This document shows positions 1 through 7,545 of a stretch of 46,989 bases of DNA, one piece after another. The notes beneath the pieces are model-generated. The model was given only the letters and a program-made list of their open reading frames with translations, did not search any database and was not told where the DNA came from. Source of the DNA: Bacteroidota bacterium (GTDB lineage Bacteria; Bacteroidota; Bacteroidia; Chitinophagales; Chitinophagaceae); the NCBI GenBank assembly GCA_013288285.1, contig JABDCE010000013.1, positions 879 through 47,867 on the forward strand, in the 5' to 3' direction. The translations under genes were made by a program, and so were the position numbers. Numbering within the stretch: the stretch's first letter is position 1; the number at the start of each line of letters is the position of its first letter.

Positions 1-495
1 TGTAAGGAACATCGCAAAGTCATTGATATGGCTGCCTATGGCCACATTTATCGTATCAACCGGATTTACCCTGCTGAATGTTTTGGTCACATAGCCTATC
101 CCGTCACCTATCCGCAATGTCCATTGCAGTTTCTTGCCGCTTATCAGGGGCAATACCATCGTCGGGTATAGCCCAAAGCAGTGGCCGTAAACAGAGTCTA
201 TGCCATAGTGTATATAGCTGATGCCCAGCCCTATTATGGGGTACCCTCGCCGCTCCTCCCAGCTTTTCCTCCCATACGTTTGCTGTAGCAGCGCAATATC
301 CAGTCCGGTGGTTAGCGCCGGTATAGGTAGGGTAAACTTGGCCTCATGTTTTATTACTTTGCCCGCTATCCCGTTCACCTCTGTTTCGAAACCCTGCCAC
401 GCCTGTGTTTCCTGACCGTAGCAGGCCACACGCTGCTGGGCCGCTGCCCATAACAGTACACAGATTAGGAAGTATTTGGCTGGCCGGATGCTCAT
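1..495 (-). CDS. PagL-like lipid A acyloxyacyl hydrolase, 3' end missing
   Basis: The reading frame is open from an ATG at 495 to the left edge (165 codons), so the C-terminus lies outside the window. It begins with a signal peptide (hydrophobic core FLICVLLWAAA, residues 9-19) and continues as an outer-membrane barrel. The pattern GIGYVTKTF followed by AIGSHIN matches the Bacteroidota branch of the PagL/acyloxyacyl hydrolase family, which removes a 3-O-acyl chain from lipid A in the outer membrane. The catalytic His/Ser region expected near the C-terminus is only partly visible. It is divergent from the DUF502 gene. The family call rests on remembered motifs and no search was run. Confidence 0.65.
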   Translation of the reverse strand, partial: MSIRPAKYFLICVLLWAAAQQRVACYGQETQAWQGFETEVNGIAGKVIKHEAKFTLPIPALTTGLDIALLQQTYGRKSWEERRGYPIIGLGISYIHYGIDSVYGHCFGLYPTMVLPLISGKKLQWTLRIGDGIGYVTKTFSRVNPVDTINVAIGSHINDFAMFLT

Positions 496-586
496 AGATG
501 CAATGGTCACAAATATACTCAGTGCCACTACAATCCCGGAAAATAAAGCCCCTTTCTGTATTATTTCGGGGCTTACCTGTTTTATG

Positions 587-594
587 TACCTTTG
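587..594 (+). promoter_or_regulatory. Bacteroidota -7 box TACCTTTG before the DUF502-serC operon
   Basis: TACCTTTG matches the Bacteroidota sigma-A -7 consensus TAnnTTTG exactly and ends 5 nt before the ATG at 600, so the transcript would be nearly leaderless. I see no clear -33 TTTG. An inverted repeat (546-552 AAGCCCC with 568-574 GGGGCTT) lies just upstream and could be an operator or chance. Confidence 0.4.
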
Positions 595-599
595 CGCTT

Positions 600-1190
600 A
601 TGCGTCGTTTTGCTGCTGTATTGCTAAGGTCATTTTTGCAAGGGTTACTGTTGTTGAGCCCCATAGCGCTTACCGGCTATCTGCTGTACACCATCTTCAT
701 TAATGTCGACAACCTCGTACCCGCAAAAATGCCGCCGGGCATCGGCTTCGTCATTATTGTGGTCACCGTTACTGTTATTGGTTTTCTCGGTACCCGTTTC
801 TTTATCGGCAAGTGGATATTCGATTCCTTTGCCAATCTCCTGGAGCATACACCCGGCGTCAAGTACATCTATTCCGCCATCAGGGATGTTATTAAATCCT
901 TTGTCGGCGACAAAAAGCGTTTCAATAAACCGGTATGGGTATGCGTCAATACCCACCCGGAAATATGGCGCATCGGTTTTATGACACAGGGCGATATGAC
1001 GCACCTCGGCCTCGACAGAAAAGTAGCCGTCTATATGCCGCATGCTTATGCCATATCCGGTTGGGTTATTGTTACAGATGCCATCAATGTAAAGCCGGTA
1101 AAGGACATGACAGCCGGTGAGGCTATGAAATTTGCGGTAAGCGGTGGCATCACAACTGAAGAAGAAGACAATGAGAAAATTAAACTTTAA
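600..1190 (+). CDS. DUF502 family membrane protein
   Basis: A 196-aa protein starting at the ATG at 600; the frame is open further upstream, but MRRFAAVLLRSFLQGLLL gives the normal DUF502 N-terminus and a promoter box sits just before it. Two membrane segments are visible (about residues 8-30 and 45-68), then a conserved soluble part with LEHTPGVKYIYSAIRDV, the DUF502 hallmark. The molecular role of the family is not established. The end overlaps the serC start by 20 bp, so the two genes are probably translationally coupled. Confidence 0.85.
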   Translation: MRRFAAVLLRSFLQGLLLLSPIALTGYLLYTIFINVDNLVPAKMPPGIGFVIIVVTVTVIGFLGTRFFIGKWIFDSFANLLEHTPGVKYIYSAIRDVIKSFVGDKKRFNKPVWVCVNTHPEIWRIGFMTQGDMTHLGLDRKVAVYMPHAYAISGWVIVTDAINVKPVKDMTAGEAMKFAVSGGITTEEEDNEKIKL

Positions 1191-2232
1191 CGCCGGGCCC
1201 GCCACATTGCCTGAATCTGTATTGCAGGAGGCGGCACGGGCAGTATTGGAATATAAAGACACAGGTATATCTATCCTCGAGCTATCGCACAGGAGCAAAG
1301 AATTTGCTGATATTGTTGCAGAGAGTAAGCTGCTGGTAAAAGAGCTTTGCGGACTCGATGATAGCTACGAGGTAGTTTGGATGCATGGCGGTGGCCGGAT
1401 GCAGTTTGCCATGATACCCATGAACTTCGCCTCTGAGCATAATGCCGCCGGATACATCGACAGCGGCCACTGGTCAGAAGAGGCCCTGGAATACGCAGCC
1501 TTTTACGGCGACGTACAGATACTCGCCACGTCCAAAGACGACAATTACTCCCGTTTGCCGCACTGGCCTTCTTCAGTGCCAGACCGATTAGCGTACCTGC
1601 ATTTTACCACCAACAATACCATCTGCGGCACACAGTGGCATCACATACCGGCTACAAACGTCCCACTCATAGCAGATATGAGCAGCGACATCTTCAGCAT
1701 GCGGCATAACTATACCAACTATTCCTTGTTTTACGCCGCTGCGCAGAAGAACGTTGGTGCAGCAGGGGTTGCATTAGTGGTCATCCGTAAAGACATGTTG
1801 AAGCGCATAGTGCGCCCCTTGCCGCCTATGCTCAACTATAAGCAGCAGGCCCACGAAAATTCCATTCTCAATACCGCTAATGTTTCCGGTGTCTACACAT
1901 CACTGCTCATGCTCCGCTGGATAAAGGAGAAAGGCATTGATGCCATCGAAAAAGAGAACAAAGAAAAAGCAGCCCTTTTGTATGATGCGCTCGACAACAG
2001 CAAAACATTCACGCCCACTGTCACCGAAAGGTCGCACCGCAGCCTCATGAATGTATGCTTTACCGCAGATACACCGGAGCATGAAAAAGAATTCCTCGCC
2101 CTCTGCGCGCAAAATAACATCACCGGCATAAAAGGCCATCGCTCCGTAGGCGGCTTCCGTGCATCGCTCTATAATGCCATACCTTTGGCCGCTGTTGAAA
2201 AACTAGTTCAGTTAATTAAAACCAATCCTTAG
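1171..2232 (+). CDS. serC: phosphoserine aminotransferase
   Basis: A 353-aa PLP enzyme that converts 3-phosphohydroxypyruvate and glutamate to phosphoserine, the second step of serine synthesis; the same family serves pyridoxine synthesis. Family marks are NFNAGPATLPESVLQ at the N-terminus, GGGRMQF (phosphate/PLP contact, as in the E. coli enzyme), ADMSSDIFS, and the PLP lysine K193 in AAQKNVGAAG. The length is normal. I chose the ATG at 1171 because the family starts at this residue; it overlaps the end of the DUF502 gene. In many Bacteroidota serA lies between serC and the DUF1015 gene, but here it is absent. Confidence 0.95.
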   Translation: MRKLNFNAGPATLPESVLQEAARAVLEYKDTGISILELSHRSKEFADIVAESKLLVKELCGLDDSYEVVWMHGGGRMQFAMIPMNFASEHNAAGYIDSGHWSEEALEYAAFYGDVQILATSKDDNYSRLPHWPSSVPDRLAYLHFTTNNTICGTQWHHIPATNVPLIADMSSDIFSMRHNYTNYSLFYAAAQKNVGAAGVALVVIRKDMLKRIVRPLPPMLNYKQQAHENSILNTANVSGVYTSLLMLRWIKEKGIDAIEKENKEKAALLYDALDNSKTFTPTVTERSHRSLMNVCFTADTPEHEKEFLALCAQNNITGIKGHRSVGGFRASLYNAIPLAAVEKLVQLIKTNP

Positions 2233-2254
2233 AAAAAATAAGGTCAACCTGTTT

Positions 2255-3496
2255 ATGGCAAAAATTACTCCCTTTAAAGGCCTCCGGCCGGCAAAAAATC
2301 TGGCGGCAAGCGTAGCCACACTCCCTTACGATGTAGTCACTGTGGCCGAAGCGCGCGAATTCAAAAAAGACCATTTCAATTTTTATCACGTTACCCGTTC
2401 AGAGATAGACCTCGGCGACAATGTAGACGTGCACAGCCAGCTCGTTTACGAAAAGGCAAAGGAGAATCTCGACTTCATGATCCAGCAAGGTATCCTGGTG
2501 CAGGACGCTGAACCCTGTTACTACATTTATGAGCTCATCATGGATGGTCGCTCGCAGACCGGCCTCATCTGCGGTTCTTCGGTTGATGATTACAACAAAG
2601 GCCTCATCAAAAAACATGAGTATACCCGCCCTGAAAAAGAAAAAGATCGTATAGATCACATCATGGGCACCGGTGCGCAAACCGGAGTAGTATTCCTTGC
2701 ATACAACGATTGCGAAAGTGTAGAAAGCATCATAGAAGATTGGAAGAAGGCACACCAGCCCGAAAATGATTTCATAGCTACTGATGGCATACGCCACATA
2801 CTTTGGGTTATAGACGATTATTCTAAGGTGGCATCCATCACACACCACTTTGCCAACGATGTGCCCTGTACCTACATCGCAGATGGCCACCACCGTGCTG
2901 CTTCCGCTGCAAAGGTTTGCAAAGAGCTCCGCGACAACGGCTACTCTATCGACGGCAACGAAGCGTTCAATTACTTCATCACCTGCATATTCCCGGCCAG
3001 CCAGTTAAAGATCATGGATTACAACCGTGTGGTCAAAGACCTGCACGGCCATGTGCCTGAGGAGTTCATACAGGGACTTGAAAAAGACTTCACCATCTTC
3101 CGTCTCGGTGAGCAGGCGTTCAAGCCGGAGCATCCGCACGAATTCGGCATGTACCTCCACGATACCTGGTACAAACTCATCTCAAAACCCGGCACCTGGA
3201 CAGAAGACCCCATTGGCATACTCGATGTTACCATCCTGCAGAATAACGTGCTGGACAAATTACTGGGCATTAAAGACCAGAGAACAGACAAGCGCATCGA
3301 CTTTGTAGGCGGCATCCGCGGCATGGAAGGTCTCGAGAAAAGGGTCAACAGCAAGGAGATGGCCGTTGCTTTCTCCATTTATCCCGTCACTATACAGCAG
3401 TTATTTACGATAGCAGATAGCGGGAGCGTTATGCCACCCAAAAGCACCTGGTTCGAGCCCAAGCTCAGGGACGGCTTGGTAGTGTACATGATATGA
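2255..3496 (+). CDS. DUF1015 family protein
   Basis: A 413-aa protein with the DUF1015 signature ADGHHRAASA (about residues 208-217) and the N-terminal pattern PFKGLRPAKNLA followed by LPYDVV. Function is unknown; the family is repeatedly found beside serine biosynthesis genes in Bacteroidota, as here, where it starts 22 bp after serC and is likely co-transcribed. No signal peptide or membrane segment is seen, so it should be cytoplasmic. A conserved GTGAQTGVVFLAY segment lies mid-protein. Confidence 0.85.
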   Translation: MAKITPFKGLRPAKNLAASVATLPYDVVTVAEAREFKKDHFNFYHVTRSEIDLGDNVDVHSQLVYEKAKENLDFMIQQGILVQDAEPCYYIYELIMDGRSQTGLICGSSVDDYNKGLIKKHEYTRPEKEKDRIDHIMGTGAQTGVVFLAYNDCESVESIIEDWKKAHQPENDFIATDGIRHILWVIDDYSKVASITHHFANDVPCTYIADGHHRAASAAKVCKELRDNGYSIDGNEAFNYFITCIFPASQLKIMDYNRVVKDLHGHVPEEFIQGLEKDFTIFRLGEQAFKPEHPHEFGMYLHDTWYKLISKPGTWTEDPIGILDVTILQNNVLDKLLGIKDQRTDKRIDFVGGIRGMEGLEKRVNSKEMAVAFSIYPVTIQQLFTIADSGSVMPPKSTWFEPKLRDGLVVYMI

Positions 3497-3558
3497 TTTA
3501 TTCTTATGCTTGTCGGGAATGCTGATAGTTCTCTGACAAATGGTAGGGCGCGCACCCC

Positions 3559-3566
3559 TAACTTTG
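3559..3566 (+). promoter_or_regulatory. -7 box TAACTTTG before the AraC-type gene
   Basis: An exact TAnnTTTG match 4 nt before the GTG at 3571. With the usual spacing from -7 box to start site, transcription would begin at or within a few bases of the GTG, suggesting a leaderless mRNA. No convincing -33 element is visible. Confidence 0.35.
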
Positions 3567-3570
3567 TGTA

Positions 3571-4428
3571 GTGCCGGCTATTGCAAAGACCAAAATTATA
3601 ATAGACGCCCTCGAAAGTTTCCTCGGGGCTGATGCCCGTATTGCAGGTACTGAAATTATCCCTGTCAGCAATGGTATACAGGCGCAGCGCATAAGAGTAT
3701 GCCTGCCCGATGATACCTTGCCCGAGGACGAAGGCAAGCTATACCTCTTCCCCATCGAAGAACACCGGTTTTGTCTGCAGCTTTGTTACCTCCGGTATGA
3801 CGATGCCTCCTCTACGAATGCCACTGTGTCCACACTGCGCTTCCTCCCATCCTTTTTCGACCAATACCCGCCGGAAATGTTGGTTGCTGGCCAGCCCTTC
3901 ATGTTTCAGCAGATCACGGAGCAGCAGTTCCCGGTCAGCGCTCACGTCCAGTCATTGCTGGCGCAGTTAGAAAAGGCCTCCGGTGCAAACCCGCTCCTGC
4001 TTTCCCTGCAGCAGACAGAGACTGCCTTACACCTGCTCCGCAGCGCATTGGCGTCACTCTCGGTCCCGGTCACTGATAGCCAGGTGCCGGCCTGCCGTTT
4101 TCTTGCCCACGATTCCGAGCGGGAAAAAATACTTGCCGCCCGCCTCATTATTGAGCAGCATATCGACCAGCCCCACACCATCCGCGAGCTCTCCCGCAAG
4201 GTGGCTATGAATGAGTGTTACCTCAAGAAAGGTTTTAAAGCCCTCTTTGGTAAGACCATACATGAGTACCAGCAGGAGCTACGTATAGCCAAGGCGAAAG
4301 AACTGCTGCAGGTACAGGGCCTTTCCGTCACTGATGTTGCCAATACGCTCGGCTATAGCAGCATATCTCATTTCAGTACCGCTTTCAAGCGCGTCACCGG
4401 CCTTAAACCCTGCGAATTGCTGGCCTAA
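3571..4428 (+). CDS. AraC family transcriptional regulator
   Basis: A 285-aa protein with a GTG start; TAG stands immediately upstream in frame, so no earlier start exists. The C-terminal ~95 residues carry two helix-turn-helix units of AraC type: IRELSRKVAMNECYLKKGFK, then the recognition part YQQELRIAKAKELL and VTDVANTLGYSSISHFSTAF followed by GLKP. The N-terminal 190 residues have no domain I recognise and presumably sense a ligand. No obvious target operon is adjacent, since the DUF1015 gene upstream and the DUF4783 gene downstream are separate units. The target is unknown. Confidence 0.88.
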   Translation: MPAIAKTKIIIDALESFLGADARIAGTEIIPVSNGIQAQRIRVCLPDDTLPEDEGKLYLFPIEEHRFCLQLCYLRYDDASSTNATVSTLRFLPSFFDQYPPEMLVAGQPFMFQQITEQQFPVSAHVQSLLAQLEKASGANPLLLSLQQTETALHLLRSALASLSVPVTDSQVPACRFLAHDSEREKILAARLIIEQHIDQPHTIRELSRKVAMNECYLKKGFKALFGKTIHEYQQELRIAKAKELLQVQGLSVTDVANTLGYSSISHFSTAFKRVTGLKPCELLA

Positions 4429-4724
4429 TTTACATTTTGATTCGATTAATACACTACTCCCTACTGCTCTTTCTTAAAGATTTGGCCGCTGATAACACAT
4501 TGATAACAAAAAAATATAGCAAAGGTTTAAACGTAGATACTCACTTTTTTCAACTTTTTTCTTCAAAATGAAAAGTTTGGCTTAAAATTTGCTGTACTAT
4601 TAGTTACCTATACCGGAGCCGATTAAACTCTATGTATTTATTTTTAATTACATTGTTCTATAACAGATAATTGGCTTGAATTTTGCTTTATCTTTACAGA
4701 GACTAAATGGTATGTGCTATTGAA

Positions 4725-5132
4725 ATGAAACCTTACTTTAGAAAATACTTACTGTTAATAACTTGTATGCTGGCAGTTCATGCTATGCATGCGCAGAGTA
4801 CGCGTAGTCCCATAGAAGACATGACCAATGCTATTCGCAACGACCGTGTTTCCGATATGGTCAAGTACTTCGACAACTTTGTGCCGCTTACCATCAACAA
4901 TGCCCAGTCCATCTACAGCCGCAACCAGGCAGAAGTAGTACTCAAAGATTTCTTTGATAAAAACATCCCTAAGGAGTTAGATGTGAATGACAACGGTTCT
5001 CCCGACAATACTTCCAAGTTCATTATCTGCACCTGCACCATGACTAATGGCCTTAAGTACAATGTGTACATGCTCATGCGCCTCAAGGACGGCAACTACA
5101 TGATCCAGGATTTCAGGCTCAATGTGGAGTAA
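4725..5132 (+). CDS. DUF4783 family exported protein
   Basis: A 135-aa protein starting at the second ATG (4725), which gives a clean signal peptide ending in HAMHAQ; an ATG at 4707 would only add six residues. The mature part matches DUF4783, a small NTF2-like Bacteroidota fold: a YSRNQAEVVLKDFF core followed by GLKYNVYMLMRLKDG and a final IQDFRLNVE. Function is unknown and the location is periplasmic or exported. Its last 13 codons belong to a 260-bp segment duplicated at 7546-7806, so the gene marks the left border of the accessory island. The 4429-4724 gap is AT-rich and shows no gene. Confidence 0.75.
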   Translation: MKPYFRKYLLLITCMLAVHAMHAQSTRSPIEDMTNAIRNDRVSDMVKYFDNFVPLTINNAQSIYSRNQAEVVLKDFFDKNIPKELDVNDNGSPDNTSKFIICTCTMTNGLKYNVYMLMRLKDGNYMIQDFRLNVE

Positions 5133-5350
5133 ACACTAGTCCTACTTTATACTAATGAGGTTCATTTGAGTTTTCCTGCTTTCTTCAGATTGAAGATAAC
5201 TTTCTTTAAGGGTACTTTTTCGTCATTCTTACGAGATTCTGCAATAAGTCCGTCGAGCAGGTCTACCAGGTTGCCGGAGCGGCTTTCTAGGGTAGCCATA
5301 TTAATAACTACGGCCTTTTTCTGATTCTGGCTATTGACTATGTATCTAAC
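5091..5350. repeat. 260-bp direct repeat, copy A
   Basis: This segment, from the last 13 codons of the DUF4783 gene to GTATCTAAC, recurs in the same orientation at 7546-7806 with roughly 90% identity by eye. It contains a minus-strand ORF (5162-5299). The two copies bracket vapBC, the paired membrane genes and one arm of the inverted repeat. Confidence 0.9.
5162..5299 (-). pseudogene. antitoxin-like ORF remnant, copy A (45 codons)
   Basis: From the ATG at 5299 the frame encodes 45 residues ending KKVIFNLKKAGKLK. The frame is also open 23 codons upstream, where GVRYIVNSQNQKKAVVIN resembles the first strand of Phd/YefM-like antitoxins (a YIV..KG.K.AVVL pattern), but no start codon is present there. 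I read it as a 5'-truncated type II antitoxin gene. The toxin partner is not visible, because the adjacent vapBC is a complete separate pair. It is duplicated at 7617-7754. The antitoxin assignment is tentative. Confidence 0.4.
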
Positions 5351-5360
5351 TCCTTCATGC

Positions 5361-5765
5361 TTAGGGATTCAATACTTTTAGGGGCGAGTATTCCGCTATC
5401 CTGTTAAAATCTCCATCATTATGAAGCAGCGCAACTTTACAAAAAATGGAATAGAAAGCAATCAGGCAGTCATTGCTTTTTCTGATAGTAACGCCATGCT
5501 TTCGGGCGTTTCTGTACAAAGAAGCGGCGCCATACGCAGCTTCTAATGAATCAATACTGAGCATTTCAAACCCCGATAAATTATTCTTCACCTCGCGGAA
5601 GTCTTTATCCTCTTTAATACCCTGCAAAATTTCCTGGACGATCATTGGACAAAGTACAACAGATGCGCCCTCATCAATCAGTTGATCCAGCAATATTGTT
5701 TGTCTGGTTTTATTGCCATTCAATGCGTCGATCCACACAGAAGTATCAACAAGCACTTTGCTCAT
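5361..5765 (-). CDS. vapC: VapC-type PIN-domain toxin
   Basis: A 134-aa PIN-domain endoribonuclease, the toxin half of a type II toxin-antitoxin pair. The acidic metal-binding residues are all present: D7 in LVDTSVWID, E45 in VQEIL, D99 in SNDCLIA, and D117/D119 in HNDGDF. The start ATG overlaps the vapB stop by four bases (ATGA), the usual translational coupling. VapC toxins cut tRNA or rRNA; the target of this one cannot be read from sequence. It lies inside the direct-repeat-bounded island. Confidence 0.92.
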   Translation of the reverse strand: MSKVLVDTSVWIDALNGNKTRQTILLDQLIDEGASVVLCPMIVQEILQGIKEDKDFREVKNNLSGFEMLSIDSLEAAYGAASLYRNARKHGVTIRKSNDCLIAFYSIFCKVALLHNDGDFNRIAEYSPLKVLNP

Positions 5766-5953
5766 GCTTCACGCATTTTTTTCAGATCACCTTCCCATTT
5801 CACTTTTCCGAACATTTTTTTCATGTTCTGGCGTTTTAGGTAGGCAACAAAATTTTGAAGAGCCCGATCCACCACTTCCTTTTTTGTATGGGAATCGCTC
5901 AACCGCATCGCCTCTTCAACTAACTGTTCGTTCAGCACAATATTTGTTCTCAT
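5762..5953 (-). CDS. vapB: VapB-type antitoxin
   Basis: A 63-aa antitoxin from the ATG at 5953; the frame is open seven codons further, but MRTNIVLNEQLVEEAM is the usual N-terminus of this VapB (DUF2191-like) group. Residues 1-40 form the ribbon-helix-helix DNA-binding part with KKEVVDRALQNFV, and the C-terminus (MKKMFGKVKWEGDLKKMRE) is the toxin-binding tail. It precedes vapC on the minus strand with a 4-bp overlap. The pair normally represses its own promoter upstream of 5953. Confidence 0.88.
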   Translation of the reverse strand: MRTNIVLNEQLVEEAMRLSDSHTKKEVVDRALQNFVAYLKRQNMKKMFGKVKWEGDLKKMREA

Positions 5954-6043
5954 TTGGCATAACTTTATACACAAAAATACTAAAATTCATACACATCACA
6001 AAAAATAAGCCCGGAGATCGCTTTTGAGAAAACTATTCCAAAC

Positions 6044-6092
6044 TATACTGCCGGTCGTGTGGTCGCAGGTTCGAATCCTGTCTTCCCGACTT
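6044..6092 (+). other. tRNA 3'-end-like scar (possible attachment-site remnant)
   Basis: GGTCGCAGGTTCGAATCCTG followed by TCTTCCCGAC reads like the T-arm and acceptor 3' strand of a tRNA: stem GCAGG/CCTGT around loop TTCGAAT. The sequence upstream does not fold as the rest of a tRNA, so it is a partial copy of the kind left by tyrosine-recombinase integration. No integrase gene is in the window. Confidence 0.5.
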
Positions 6093-6296
6093 AGAACAAC
6101 TCGGAATAACTCCGAACAAATGGGAATAATTAGGCACAACTAGGAATTGTTTGGCCTGATTGTTCCCATTTTACCATTACCTCATACATTATATAATGTA
6201 TCTTGCCCCTTGAGTGGCTTTTTTAAATTAGTAGAGCAAAATGAAGACTGTTAGCTTCTTTTATTTTTTTAACTTACCTTGGAATATATTTTTTTG

Positions 6297-6722
6297 ATGT
6301 CATTATCTTATCACATATTAAGATGGATATTTACTTGCATGATTGCAATATTGCCTGTGTATTTGCATGCATTTACGATGTACAATCAAAATGGGGTTAT
6401 TGATATAAATAAAATTGCATCGTCTGGAGAGCTGTTTTGGGTCTCAATCGTAACACTATCTGAACCTTTAGTTGAAATAATTGTTTCCAAAAAAAAGAAT
6501 ATTACGTCCTTATTTTTATCAATATTAATTGTGATAAATCTGATACTATGCGCATATTGCTATAGTCAGGCAGAGATGCCGATGGAAAGCCTAATCTGTA
6601 AGGAGGATTATTATAAAAGATTTGAAATTGAATCTTTCATTTTTCTTGTATGCGCTTTTATCCTTGGCGGAGCAACAATAATTCATGTATATATTCAGGA
6701 TGAGAAAACACACAAGTCATAG
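6297..6722 (+). CDS. small four-helix membrane protein, paralogue A
   Basis: A 141-aa protein from the ATG at 6297 (a TTG six codons upstream is the alternative). Four hydrophobic segments are visible: ILRWIFTCMIAILPVYLHAF, LFWVSIVTLSEPLVEII, LFLSILIVINLILCAYCY and IFLVCAFILGGATIIHVYI. It aligns along its length with the protein encoded convergently at 6837-7247 (shared W-FT-MIA-P, then LSEPL/LAEPL, then FILGGATIIH/FILGATTVIH). I do not recognise the family. Low-GC codon use and the island setting suggest horizontal origin. An effector or immunity role is only a guess. Confidence 0.7.
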   Translation: MSLSYHILRWIFTCMIAILPVYLHAFTMYNQNGVIDINKIASSGELFWVSIVTLSEPLVEIIVSKKKNITSLFLSILIVINLILCAYCYSQAEMPMESLICKEDYYKRFEIESFIFLVCAFILGGATIIHVYIQDEKTHKS

Positions 6723-6733
6723 ATTTCTTTGTA

Positions 6734-6835
6734 CTAATTTCTTCCATTGCGTTTATTGTAATATTCCACTGCTACGCTTAAAGCGGCAATGAATACAAGC
6801 AAAATTGGAATCGATAAAATAAATACAAGGGCCAT
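6734..6835 (-). CDS. 33-aa single-span membrane peptide
   Basis: An ATG one base after the stop codon of the four-helix gene (stop 6837-6839, ATG 6833-6835) opens a 33-codon frame: a hydrophobic helix MALVFILSIPILLVFIAALS followed by a charged tail VAVEYYNKRNGRN and TAG. The 1-nt spacing suggests translational coupling. A peptide of this shape could be a membrane partner or toxin-like peptide. No homologue is recalled and the reading frame itself is the only evidence. Confidence 0.5.
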   Translation of the reverse strand: MALVFILSIPILLVFIAALSVAVEYYNKRNGRN

Positions 6836-6836
6836 C

Positions 6837-7247
6837 CTAGTCTGATGTATTTTTTTTATTAATTGTTGAGTGTATTACAGTAGTTGCTCCTAAAATAAAG
6901 GAGGAAATAATATTGACTATTTCTGATGATGTATATCTGATATTATTTTTTAAATCACCTTGCATTAGACCAATAGAAACAAGGAATGAAGACATAATAA
7001 TGAATATCAAAAGACAAATTGTTAGAATAAAGGAGTATGTGTTTTTTGTTTTTGTTGTAACAAGCCTACCTAATGGTTCCGCAAGCATAACAATTCCAAT
7101 AATTGATAATTCTGGGTTAAGCTCAGAAAGGTTTATTGTGTTGTCGGTTAAAGATTGTTTAATTACTGCAAAAAGAATGGGGATTGACGCAATCATCCAT
7201 GTGAAAGCCCATTTTAGAAGCCCTTCGAAGATGTTCCATTTTTTCAT
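6837..7247 (-). CDS. small four-helix membrane protein, paralogue B
   Basis: A 136-aa protein with four predicted spans: LLKWAFTWMIASIPILFAVI, LSIIGIVMLAEPLGRLV, FILTICLLIFIIMSSFLVSI and IVNIISSFILGATTVIHSTI. It is clearly homologous to the product of 6297-6722, and the two genes face each other tail to tail with only the 33-aa peptide ORF between them. The family is unknown to me. The shared (S/A)EPL motif after the second helix and a KKK/KTKN cytoplasmic turn are the best landmarks for a search. Confidence 0.7.
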   Translation of the reverse strand: MKKWNIFEGLLKWAFTWMIASIPILFAVIKQSLTDNTINLSELNPELSIIGIVMLAEPLGRLVTTKTKNTYSFILTICLLIFIIMSSFLVSIGLMQGDLKNNIRYTSSEIVNIISSFILGATTVIHSTINKKNTSD

Positions 7248-7330
7248 TTTTCTATTTTAAAACGCAGATCAACGTATATTAACATAAAGGTAAAACTAAT
7301 TTCAAAATTGACCTTAAAAACTACTGAATA

Positions 7331-7381
7331 CGAAAGTTAGTTCGAAACCCGTCCAGTCAACCTAATTCCAAGTTGTGCTGA
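7331..7381. other. second tRNA-T-arm-like scar
   Basis: GTTCGAAACCCGTCCAGTC is similar to the end of the inverted repeat arm (GTTCGAAAGTTGTCCAGTC on the minus strand of 10451-10527). The following AATTCCAAGTTGTGC is the reverse complement, one mismatch, of GCACAACTAGGAATT at about 6137-6151. Scar-like sequences therefore stand on both sides of the paired membrane genes. Confidence 0.35.
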
Positions 7382-7416
7382 TTTATGTCGATTTATGATG
7401 GGTTGTGCAAATCAAT

Positions 7417-7494
7417 GTTGAGTGATGTAATTATGTGTTTAATTGCGTTGAGGTCTTCAACAAAAGACTTCGAAAGGTGTCCAGCCTCCCCGAC
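7417..7494. repeat. inverted repeat, left arm
   Basis: The core 7441-7494 matches the reverse complement of 10451-10504 at 49 of 54 positions by hand alignment, and weaker similarity extends to 7417. The arms enclose the second copy of the 260-bp repeat, the DUF2971 gene and the HEPN gene. Confidence 0.85.
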
Positions 7495-7545
7495 AAAAAA
7501 TGAGAGCGGAGAAACAGTGCGAAGAGCGATCTTATGAAAATTTGT

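Noticed and set aside
546-574. A Rho-independent terminator between the PagL-like and DUF502 genes
   Set aside because: The genes are divergent here and no T-run follows the AAGCCCC/GGGGCTT hairpin, so it is at best an operator.
6030-6092. A functional tRNA gene around the CGAATCCTG T-arm, with TTCCAAA resembling a Trp anticodon loop
   Set aside because: The bases flanking TTCCAAA do not pair as an anticodon stem and no D-arm or 5' acceptor strand is present, so only the 3' end is tRNA-like.
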